NCBI GenBank assembly: GCA_034401795.1
Contig: CM067360.1
Span: forward strand, 125,450,883 to 125,514,882
Origin: Chaetoderma sp. LZ-2023a
Taxonomy: Eukaryota > Mollusca > Caudofoveata > Chaetodermatida > Chaetodermatidae
DNA: 64,000 nucleotides
Direction: 5' to 3'
Both the position numbers and the translations under genes were made by a program. A model generated the notes under the pieces. That model was given only the letters and a program-made list of their open reading frames with translations, was not told the DNA's origin and ran no database searches. Below, piece after piece: positions 55,734 through 64,000 of this stretch (the stretch's first letter is position 1; each line of letters starts with the position of its first letter).

Positions 55734-56312
55734 GTAAGTACTATGTTTATCAACATCTAATGATAGTATACTGGTATTTGCTTACTATTTAGCATCTATT
55801 ATTTTCTAGTTATTTAAGTTTCAATACTTCTGATTTTTGTAATACTCAAACTCTAGCAAAGGGAATTCAGAAATAGGTGTTTAACAATATCATAGCTTGC
55901 TGAGTATATTTTATTTTTTCATTTTTTTGTGTGTGGGTGGTAGTATCAAAAGGTCAAGATTTAAAACCGATGCCACTGTAGCTAAAATGGAATGGTCATT
56001 GATACTTAATAATTATTCAAATGAGATTTCCATATTATTTTGGTTATGCCTACCTCTTGATCAGATGATGAATGCTATTGGTTTAGCGGCTAAAATGCCA
56101 TGGCCAATGCCGCGAAATATAATGTTCAGTTACACACAGCCTCTCTATCAAAATTATTTCAAGCATACTTGATATTTGGTATTCCTGGTTATTATGATTA
56201 TATATTGTTTCAATATAATTTAATTATCTTGAAATGTCTGAAGAACTTTATATTATGAAACATTATAATAAATAATGAATAAAACTCATTCTTCTTGATT
56301 TGTTAAAACCAG

Positions 56313-56448
56313 GCGTCCACAACAACAGCAATTGGCCTCAGATTCTCTTCACAAGAAACTCCATAACATAGACCCTGATGGCAAAGCTGAGAAATGGCTC
56401 CAGTCAATGATCGACGTGCTTTATATTGTGCCTGATGTAAATCTCGAG
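56313..56448 (+). CDS. Unknown gene, exon b
   Basis: 136 nt between acceptor (gttaaaaccag/GCGTCC) and donor (CTCGAG/GTCAGT). It starts with the third base of a Gly codon and ends on a codon boundary. It encodes RPQQQQLASDSLHKKLHNID then PDGKAEKWLQSMIDVLYIV and PDVNLE. It probably forms one or two amphipathic helices. A (TAA)n microsatellite starts about 8 bp after the donor. No domain is recognised. Confidence 0.8.
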
Positions 56449-56451
56449 GTC

Positions 56452-56454
<3 letters not shown>

Positions 56455-56513
<59 letters not shown>
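56455..56513. repeat. (TAA)n microsatellite at a splice donor
   Basis: About 19 AAT/TAA units starting immediately after the GTCAGT donor of exon b. Confidence 0.95.
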
Positions 56514-56889
56514 GTGACACGGCATTAAGGATTATTGTACGGTCTCTTCTAATATGACCATTGGTCATGTCTGGTGCTGATCCAGCAAAATCACTAAGTG
56601 TGGTTGCAATTCAAAGATCCATACTCGAAATTCCCATTGCTTTACTATGGGGGCACAGGCCATTGAGACGCAAATTTCTTGAAAACTGTTGGAATGAGCC
56701 TCCTAAAAATTGAGATGAAGTCAAGTCGCTATAGGACCCATAAGATCACCAAATTTCAAGTCGATTGGAGCAAAACTCCGAACTATCATTTTTACGCGTT
56801 TGTATTTTCGTATTTTCCAACAAAAAAAATCTTCCCAAATTTTTTTTTTTAGATTTTCAATCTGAGTTCATCACGACCGATGTATAGAG
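56514..56889. other. Intron, 'aagatggc'-related or unknown
   Basis: 'gattggagcaaaactccgaa' and similar pieces, but no assignment is made. No coding block is seen. Confidence 0.35.
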
Positions 56890-57272
56890 AATGGAACTTT
56901 CCAGTTTATCTATCAATCATATGACGTCATAATCAACTACGCGACGTTTAAGGTTGACATCATAAACAATGAAGTTCGTCACGAACGCTTAGTTAATGAC
57001 TGACTAAGCCTTGTACGAATTGTATGTCTTTACTAATTAATAAACACACTGTTGAATATTTTGAAACTAATTTGACTGGACGCTGTTGCTACAATAGGCA
57101 CCAACAACACTCAGCCAAATTAGGTTCAAAATATTCAGCAGCTTACCTGTAGTTTTCTGGAAATTAATAGTAGAACGGTTCAGGGATCGATCCCAACACC
57201 GATCCCAACACAAGTGTTGGTGGAGCCTTAGCTAAAGTTCGATATGGGCGGGGAATAGCTAAAACTAGATTA
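56890..57272 (+). repeat. Foldback element (typical copy)
   Basis: The left end 'ggaactttccagtttatcta' and right end 'atagctaaaactagatt' are inverted-related. Blocks in order: 'catatgacgtcataatcaac', 'cacgaacgcttagttaatg', 'ttaataaacacactgttgaa', palindromic core, 'cttacctgtagttttctgga', 'gggatcgatcccaacacc', 'atgggcggggaatagct'. Confidence 0.75.
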
Positions 57273-57500
57273 CACCTTTTTCCTATATTCAAATACTAGT
57301 GTACAAACATTTTAGCCTATCTCAGCTAACATTTTACGCGTATTGGAATCGATTTGAAATTTTGAAACCTAACTTCCCAGAATCTAATGTAAACGGTAGC
57401 GTGTAGAATTTTCTGAAACTAATTAGACTAACAGCTCCGAGTCGAATTTGTTGCAAAACATTCAACAGAATGGCTTGTAAATTTACCAAAGTTACACAAT

Positions 57501-57860
57501 TCACCTTTCCGGAGTATCCGCCCATCATATGACTTCATAATTAACTACACGCCCGTGTAGAATGACATCATAATGAATGACGTCATGAATGACGTAGATA
57601 AGTACGCCACGAACACATATTTGAAGACGGACTATGCGTTGTTGAACGGCTTGTATGTCTTTACTACTTAATAAATATTCTGTTGACTATTTTGAAACTA
57701 ATTTGACTGGCGCTGCTGTATGACAAATTAGTTACACAATATTCAAAAGCTTTCCTGTATAATTTTCAGGAAATTGATAGTTAAGGCATTCTGGGATCGA
57801 AGTGTGGGTGGATCTTAGCTAGAGATGGGCGGGGCATAGCTAAAATAGAAAGGTTCATTG
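57501..57860 (+). repeat. Foldback element
   Basis: Same block order as the copy 600 bp to its left ('cacctttccggagtatcc' ... 'atagctaaaatagaaaggt'). The core is partly eroded. A free core palindrome lies between them at 57395-57475. Confidence 0.7.
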
Positions 57861-58190
57861 GTGAAGTAGTGGCAGACCTTTCGATTTTCGTGGCGTAGCT
57901 ATACCTCATTATGATTGTGACGTTAGCTAACACGTGATGTATTAGATTATGAAATCACATACCTGAGTGCCAGATCGGATCTTTCCATTACACACATGAA
58001 ATGACTATGTTTCAGTAACATATTGCATGTGAAAATGTTAATATGTTTTTCAGGAGATATATTCTATTTGAAAATAATATTGATATTAATTAATTCTATT
58101 TCAGAATGCCTAATTTCGGAGATGATGTGTAAGATTTCGCCTTTTCATTTCCTACCCGCACTAACTTTTTAATCAAGCTAATCAACCTAC
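57861..58190. other. Intron, no feature supported
   Basis: A splice-like 'ctatttcag/AATGCC' at 58106 is followed at once by an in-frame stop in the phase needed by exon b, so no exon is called. Confidence 0.4.
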
Positions 58191-58195
58191 TGGGG

Positions 58196-58234
58196 TGTGG
58201 GGTGGGTCGGGGTGGGGTGGGGGGGGGGGTGGTT
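58196..58234. repeat. G-rich tract
   Basis: GGGG/GGTGGGG runs including G10. It contains several G4-type runs and could form a quadruplex on the plus strand. Confidence 0.8.
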
Positions 58235-58246
58235 ACCCTGAATAGG

Positions 58247-58333
58247 CTGAATATTTTGAAAATAATTTGATTGAAAGTTGTTGGTGGAAGGCCACCAACA
58301 ACTTTCAGTCAAATTGTTTTCAAAATATTCAGC
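58247..58333. repeat. 87-bp near-perfect palindrome (foldback core)
   Basis: 'gctgaatattttgaaaataa' ... 'gaaagttgttggtgga' / 'ccaccaacaactttc' ... 'ttcaaaatattcagc', with almost no loop. It is a nearly perfect version of the foldback-family core without its outer arms. Confidence 0.85.
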
Positions 58334-58469
58334 ATGCCCAGAGGTATTGCTCATTGAAATTATTGTCTGGTTGATTGCAGCTGTCAGACGGTTACGAGTT
58401 TTAATCATTTAACACATACCTTTGTACTTTGTTGTGTAATGAAATATAGCTCCCTTCAGAAAAGAAAAT

Positions 58470-58643
58470 TAAGACAATGCGACTTTTAGTTAATCATGCC
58501 CAAGCGACTTTTAGTTAATCATGCACAAACAAACGATAGATCCTGACGTATTCCATGCCTGTGATACTAATATGGCCAACACTTTGTTTTACGAATATTT
58601 AATATTGTATGTATAGTAGCAGTAGTTGTAGTACTGTTCTTTA
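58470..58643. repeat. Direct repeat, left copy
   Basis: 'gatcctgacgtattccatgc', 'gtgatactaatatggccaac' and 'atgtatagtagcagta' up to 'gttctttaa' recur in the same order and orientation at 59860-60020. The two copies bracket a LINE remnant and a MITE. Confidence 0.8.
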
Positions 58644-59600
58644 ACCATTTAACTGTCATATCAGCAAAACAAAGGAAACAGCAAGAAATGTTGCCAGCAC
58701 AAATAGAAGACCCAAACCACACCCTTGATCCTCCACCCTGGGAAAACAAACTAGAAAGCATAGCTATTCGCACCACAGTACCTCATCTCACAACCACAGA
58801 TGAACACAGTGATGTGAGCAAGAAGGCCCTGACCCTAGCCATTCTGGAAGAAATGTACCCTCAGGAGACATGGATAAGGATCTACACAGATGGATCAGCC
58901 AAAGATGCAATTAGGAGCGGAGGTGCCGGACTGCACATACAGTATCCAAACGGACAACATGAGTCAGCTGCAATACCGACAGGCAAACACTGCACAAACT
59001 ACAGAGCTCAAGTCGAAGCACTGGTCCATGCAGCTAATACCATCAGCAGAACAGCGACCCTATTGCACAGATTGTCTTTTTATCTGATGCCCGCTCCGTC
59101 CTTGAAGCTATCACCAAAGGTAAGCTGCCACAACTTGAAGAAGCACTACAAACCATCAAATGCTTTCGGATAGCATTGCAGTGGATCCCCTCACACTGTG
59201 GAGTCCAAGGAAATGAGGAATCAGACAAGATGGCAAAGGTGGGTGCCGAAGAGAATCAGACAGAAAACATGGTTACACATACAGAGATGAAGACTATCAT
59301 CAAGTCACTCTATAGAACACCTCAATCAGAAGATGCCTACCATTATCTCTCGAGGCCAGAGCAAGTGACCATTTTTCGTCTCAGAACTGGACATAACAGA
59401 CTAAACCAACACATTTACAGGCGGTTCCACCTTACGACATCGCCCGCTTGTCCTTGTGGAGAAGCAGAACAGACCACAGAGCACATACTTCAATGTTTCA
59501 GTACGTATCAGCTGCTGAGAGAAGAGATCTGGCCTTTGTGAACCTCTTTTCTTGAAAAGCTGTATGGGCCTGTGGAAGAACTGCAGAAAACCCCAGGTTT
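58640..59600 (+). pseudogene. LINE remnant: RNase H and C-terminal region
   Basis: 58688-59173 carries RIYTDGSAKDAIRSGGAGL and an AQVEALVHAANTI motif of an RNase H domain. After a frame change near 59085 the remainder continues in 59176-59541 with LQWIPSHCGVQGNEESDKMA (the end of RNase H), then FRLRTGHNRLNQHIYRRF and PACPCGEAEQTTEHILQC, a Cys/His motif common after RNase H in I/Jockey-type LINEs. The RT and endonuclease are absent. It is dead. Confidence 0.85.
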
Positions 59601-59639
59601 CATCTTGAGAACGGCTCTCCACGTGTGATACCAGCGATC

Positions 59640-59856
59640 GAAAAGGAAGAAACAAAACAGCTTCGGCAGTGGTCTTGAGAAATATCAATTTGCAGACCAA
59701 GAGATGACTACTTTTGAAAATTTACCACTGGAATGACTGGTTCGATAGTCGAACCAGTCATTCAAGTGGCAAATTCTCAAAAATAGTCTTCTCTTGGTCT
59801 GCAAATTGGCATTTTTATCAGAATTTTGAAATTCTCTTGAACAAATTCGAGTGTTA
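59640..59856. mobile_element. piggyBac-like MITE copy 13
   Basis: 'ccaagagatgactacttttg' and core 'ggaatgactggttcgatagt' / 'cgaaccagtcattcaagtgg'. The right end is GAGTGTTAA; the left end is cut into by the LINE remnant. Confidence 0.72.
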
Positions 59857-59859
59857 ATG

Positions 59860-60020
59860 AAAACAACGGCAATGCGACTTTTAACTGGTCTGCTGTACAT
59901 CTAAATGCTAGATCCTGACGTATTCCATGCGTGTGATACTAATATGGCCAACACGTTGTCATTGTTTTATGAATATGTAATACTATATGTATAGTAGCAG
60001 TAATTGCAGTATTGTTCTTT
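59860..60020. repeat. Direct repeat, right copy
   Basis: Partner of 58470-58643, with the same blocks ending 'cagtattgttctttaa'. Confidence 0.8.
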
Positions 60021-60044
60021 AATAAATTGATGCTACTTTGTAGT

Positions 60045-60420
60045 TAACATTAAAGGGCCACATTTATACCAGAATGCTTGATATTAAAACGGTTAAAATT
60101 GTATATTTTTAGACCTTCATGTTGTGTACTGCAATGTAATGAAACAAAGTAAACCTTGACATTCATTTGGTTTTTGATATCCTCGTGGACCTTGTAAAGA
60201 CAAACACGAAGGAATTTCGGAAATCAAGCCGATGATTTCATTCCATATAAATACACGTGTTTTTATTTCTGTAGTTGATTTAAAGATGCAGGATCCCTAA
60301 TTCAAGTTCACAACTAAAAATATATTGATCTATACAGAATGAAATTATCATGTGATAAGATTTATTTCATTTCATTAAAGTGAGGTACGCAAATTAATTT
60401 TTTTAAATTACAAATTCATT
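60045..60420. repeat. Third dispersed repeat type (copy 2)
   Basis: Shares 'gaatgaaattatcatgtga', 'aagatttatttcatttcatt' and 'gtgaggtacgcaaatta' with 40978-41310. It begins 'taaagggccacatttatac'. 60421-60720 holds nothing recognised. Confidence 0.5.
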
Positions 60421-60740
60421 TTCAAACATTCTGGTAAATTTTGACGTTTCAAGTTTGTATGTACTACTTTGCAAAAAGTTAATCCGTTTTGCTTGCATGT
60501 AATATTTATTAGCCATGTCGTATAAGGCACTTCCATTGTTAGTACTCGCCATGAAATTTGGAAAATCTGCGTAACCAAATAATAGGTTACGTGTATTTCT
60601 TTCACGTAACCAATAGTTCAGAAAGGTAACAGTCATTTGCATAAACTCATTGGTTGGCTACTTAATATTAATTTCAGAGACTAATATACAACAAAATGAT
60701 TTTCCAGATTATTATATGCCTTGTTAGTCTATGATTACAC

Positions 60741-60937
<197 letters not shown>

Positions 60938-61160
60938 CATTTTGACTGTGAAGTCAGATATCACGTGACGTATTTAATTATAACGTCATATACTTGAGTG
61001 ACATATCAGATCCCTATATTTGAATAGAATCTACTATGCCGAGTTATTTTCACAATATGAACTCCACTCATGGCTAATTAATTTTTAAAATTATCACATG
61101 TCACTACATTTCGGTAAAATTAAAATGCTTTATAAAATGTTATGTAATTACTTATTTCAG

Positions 61161-61264
61161 TTAATGACATTCGATGGTGATAAAAACAGCAGTGATGATA
61201 TCGACACTGAATTTGAAAGTAGGATTCAGATCGACAAGGATTCACCAGCCGATATACACACATT
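61161..61264 (+). CDS. Unknown gene, exon c (acidic)
   Basis: 104 nt after a strong acceptor (acttatttcag), ending at donor CATT/GTAAGC. It enters in phase 0, matching exon b, and leaves with two bases. It encodes LMTFDGDKNSSDDIDTEF then ESRIQIDKDSPADIHTL. It is rich in Asp, Glu and Ser with several casein-kinase-2-like SxxD/E sites, so it is probably disordered. The junction from exon b reads ..PDVNLE/LMTFDG. Confidence 0.78.
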
Positions 61265-61384
61265 GTAAGCAAAGTTCCTTAGCATAAAAATATTTCTGGC
61301 TTATAAAGATGTCCAACAAAATAACATTACCAGTAATCAATAGCGACGAAACAATGTTCTCTCGCCATAGCTAATGAGGATCGG

Positions 61385-61690
61385 GAGCAGGACCATTTCT
61401 AGCTATGCCCCGCCCATTTATAGCTAATCTCCGCCAGCTTCTGCATGTGTTGGAATCGATAGGAAGCTCTGAGACTTGAATTCCCAGAATCTTAATTTCA
61501 AAGGTAACTTATACAGGTAAGCTATTGAATAATTTGAAACTAGTTTAAATTGTTGCTGCATATCCTCCCAGTCAAATTAGTTTCAAAATATTCAACATAA
61601 TTATTAAAAACGTCTCGTGACATACCTTTCTAGTTGCATGATGGCCATACATCATCTTAACAGTGATGTCAACTAACATGTGACTTATTT
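61385..61690 (-). repeat. Foldback element, partial
   Basis: 'ctagctatgccccgcccatt' opens it. It continues with 'acaggtaagctattgaata' and the core ending 'agtttcaaaatattcaacat'. The distal arm is degraded. Confidence 0.6.
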
Positions 61691-61912
61691 GATTATGACA
61701 TCTGATATTTGAGTGACATTTCGGATGTTTCAATTAAATCTAATACTTATTTGTTACCGAAAAGATTTTCAACTTCTACACCAACTTTCAAAGGGTTTTT
61801 TCCCCCAAAATTTAACCATGCGTCGACTGATGATTGATTTACATATTTTTAACTCAGATTTACCTAGCTACTGTCAAACTGAAATTCATAAGATGTACTT
61901 TCGATATAACAT

Positions 61913-62244
61913 TAATCCTTTCACGGCGAAGCCGGCCAAAGCCGTGCCCTGCAGTGATTTTGGGGAATGTCCATTTGCAGGCCAATAGAAGGCTATTTTG
62001 TAATTTTACCACTAGAATGACTGGCTCTGTAATAGTAGGCTGGTACCCGACTCCTCATTCCCTCGCTGGCGATTCTCTGGCTCAGGATATAATTGTGATT
62101 ATGAGCAATTGGAGTCGGGTACCAGCTTACTGTAATAGTGCCAGCCATTCTAGTGATAAATTTCCGAAAAATATTCTCTTACATGCAAATAAACAATTAA
62201 TAAGCAAATATTTCGATTTTCTTGACCAAATCTTGCCAAATTAA
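61913..62244. mobile_element. piggyBac-like MITE copy 14 with internal hairpin
   Basis: TTAATCCTTTCACGGC at the left and AATTAA at the right, with arms 'actagaatgactggctctgt' and 'gccagccattctagtga'. The centre, normally a few bases, holds about 100 bp: arms 'ctggtacccgactcc' and 'ggagtcgggtaccag' around a 55-bp loop (62055-62110). Confidence 0.72.
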
Positions 62245-62871
62245 TCTCAAAATATTCAAGAATATTTATTAAATTGTAAATTCAATAATGGAAACAATTC
62301 AGAAACGTTAATGACGGACTATTGCCACTTTCGTGATGGACCCACATCATTTTGATTGTGACGTCAGAAAACAAGTGATGTATTTTTAATTATGACGTCA
62401 GACACCCGAGTGACATGTTCTGTTTTCTTGGTTCCCTCTGACAAAAAAGCTCCGACAACTGGCATTCCATTGATTTGCATATGTAATATATAACAATTCA
62501 AACTAAACCCCTTCATAGACAAGCTGCCACCACACCACCCCCACCACTCCCCTACCCCCTTCCCAAATCGTATTTAGACAATAAATACATTTCTAGACGG
62601 CATAACAAGTCAATGGTAATAGCAAATAATTTGAACAAATGGCTCACGATTCATCTGTTTGCCTTATTGTGGGTACATGGAGTACGGGTATATAATGCAT
62701 TCTTTGTTTTACGGTGACAATAGAGGATCCGAGCTGTCACTCAAGTTTCTGACGTCATAATAAAATTCGCCACATGTTATGTGATGTCCCAATAAAAATG
62801 ACCTGGGTCCGTTTCGAAAGTCTCCCAGGAAAGTGGATGAAAATAGTTAACTACGTACCTCTATAGGTAGA

Positions 62872-62944
62872 GTTCTCTGACTCCACCCTATGCCGATTCT
62901 GTCACCCGGCATATCAGAATCGGCATAGGGTGGAGTCGGAGAAC
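62872..62944. repeat. 73-bp palindrome
   Basis: The arm 'gttctctgactccaccctat' with 'gccgattctg' faces 'cagaatcggc' with 'atagggtggagtcggagaac' across a loop of about 13 bp. One or two mismatches. Confidence 0.88.
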
Positions 62945-63095
62945 GTGGTCTATTGCCTCTATAATTAAATTGGAATTTAGATTTAGCGAATTCAGTGTTA
63001 AACGTTTCAAATCGAGTTCACCACGTGTTAAAAATGGGCGGAGCTTAGCTAGAAACGGATCCCTCTATTGACAACCGTTCACTATTTCTATTTAG

Positions 63096-63175
63096 GGATA
63101 CCTCAGATGAGAGTGACTTGGTGTCTGGTGACCATGGCGATCATAATGAGCCACTCAACAAGATAGGCATTTCTG
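63096..63175 (+). CDS. Unknown gene, exon d (acidic)
   Basis: 80 nt from acceptor (ctatttag/GGATACC) to donor (TTTCTG/GTAAGA). Its first base completes the Leu codon begun by exon c. It then reads DTSDESDLVSGDHGDHNEP and LNKIGISG and leaves in phase 1. It continues the acidic Ser/Asp-rich region. Further exons must lie beyond the right edge. Confidence 0.78.
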
Positions 63176-63383
63176 GTAAGATACATTATGTTAAGATTCA
63201 CTTACCGCATAATGTGTTCGTGAATCACCAACATCATGCAGTGCCATTATGTGATGTTGTTTGTTGTCTATAGCTATATGAGTATGTGGGAAGACAATAA
63301 AGGTATGACGTGTATGGTCCTATTGGCATGACGTGTCATATGATCATTGGTATGTGCATTGGAGAAAGCATGTCGAAATAGAG

Positions 63384-63540
63384 AAATCCAATTTGTCAGT
63401 CAAATGTATCACGTCATTATGAATTACGTCACATGTAGGTTGACGTTGCAATCGATCGATCGCAGGATGGGAAAATCGTGGGCGGGCCTTAGATAGAAAG
63501 GGGCGGGGCATAGCTAACATTGGATTCATACATTGATCAT
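63384..63540. repeat. Foldback family, compact deleted copy
   Basis: 'tgaattacgtcacatgtagg', 'gcaatcgatcgatcgcagg' and 'gggcggggcatagctaacat', with the core missing: an internal deletion derivative. Confidence 0.55.
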
Positions 63541-63689
63541 GTTTGCCACCTGATATTTCAGCAAACATTTGATTGGTTTACCATTATAATAGTGTATTGA
63601 AGCGAAACGTATCATATAGTGAAATAATTAATTGCATTGTTCTATGCTATTTACACTGTATAAATTACATCGCTAGTTATCTGACGTCA

Positions 63690-63950
63690 CAATCAAAATG
63701 CTCTGTCACATGACTGGAAAGTTCCATCAGGTAGTGTACAAATTGTTTGTCTTTGGTAATTTTACAATTTAATAAGCAAGCTGTTGAATATCTTAACTGA
63801 TTACACTGGGAGTTGTTGCTTCCATGCAGCAGCTCGCAGTCAAATTAGTTTCAAAATATTCAGCATGGTACATGTATAATAACATATACCTTGAACTTGG
63901 TATTCTTGGAATTCAGGGTTCAAAACACAGAAATATATTCAAACACGGGT
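63690..63950. repeat. Foldback family, partial
   Basis: 'gacgtcacaatcaaaatgc', 'tttaataagcaagctgttga' and the core 'cagtcaaattagtttcaaaa' are recognisable. The right arm is replaced by other sequence. Confidence 0.55.
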
Positions 63951-64000
63951 AGCTTAGATAGATATGAATGGCTCCAGTAGGCGTTCTGTTAAGATTTCAT

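Noticed and set aside
58101-58140. Possible exon after 'ctatttcag' at 58106
   Set aside because: In the phase required by exon b it reads two codons and a stop; exon c at 61161 fits the phase instead.

Overview
This window is a piece of an animal nuclear genome, most likely an invertebrate bilaterian. The species cannot be named from the sequence. It is AT-rich, has GT-AG introns, and is dominated by transposable elements. There are no bacterial-type operons, tRNAs or rRNAs. A 500-base run of N (37296-37795) marks an assembly gap.

Host genes. (1) On the minus strand, five phase-compatible exons (8005-9249, 10715-10903, 27578-27837, 29395-29589, 31611-31724) encode the ROC GTPase remainder, COR linker and death domain of a death-associated protein kinase (DAPK1-like). 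The kinase, ankyrin and P-loop exons were not found here. (2) On the plus strand, four phase-compatible exons (55599-55733, 56313-56448, 61161-61264, 63096-63175) encode part of an unrecognised protein: a Gln/Glu-rich, probably helical region followed by a very acidic tail. It runs off the right edge. Weaker coding candidates lie at 37949-38270, 39281-39420, 39590-39833 and 44359-44442.

Mobile elements. DIRS-type tyrosine-recombinase retrotransposons fill about 30 kb: an old minus-strand copy A (11052-15956 plus 21499-24104) split by a nearly complete copy B (15957-21498); a 5' fragment C (24105-25872); copy D (32481-37295, into the gap); and plus-strand copy E (41543-50769), whose 5' leader holds 2.8 kb of foreign DNA. 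They carry Gag-like, RT/RNase H and tyrosine recombinase frames, and the last two overlap extensively in different frames. A second, unrelated miniature DIRS lies at 2763-4790. Other elements are an intact Tc1-like transposon (51504-53158), a hAT-like non-autonomous element with a perfect 8-bp target duplication inside copy A (11527-12654), and LINE remnants at 25873-26345, 27141-27243 and 58640-59600. About fourteen piggyBac-like MITEs with TTAA ends, a family of about 350-bp foldback elements, several long perfect palindromes and microsatellites make up much of the rest.

Layout. 1-8 kb: MITEs, foldbacks and the miniature DIRS, downstream of DAPK. 8-11 kb: the DAPK 3' exons. 11-27.5 kb: one 16.7-kb DAPK intron filled by nested DIRS copies and a LINE tail. 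27.5-32 kb: DAPK ROC exons among MITEs. 32.5-37.3 kb: DIRS D. 37.3-41.5 kb: gap and weak exon candidates. 41.5-50.8 kb: DIRS E. 51.5-53.2 kb: Tc1. 53-64 kb: the plus-strand gene with repeat-filled introns. None of the DIRS copies looks fully functional; the Tc1-like transposase does look intact.
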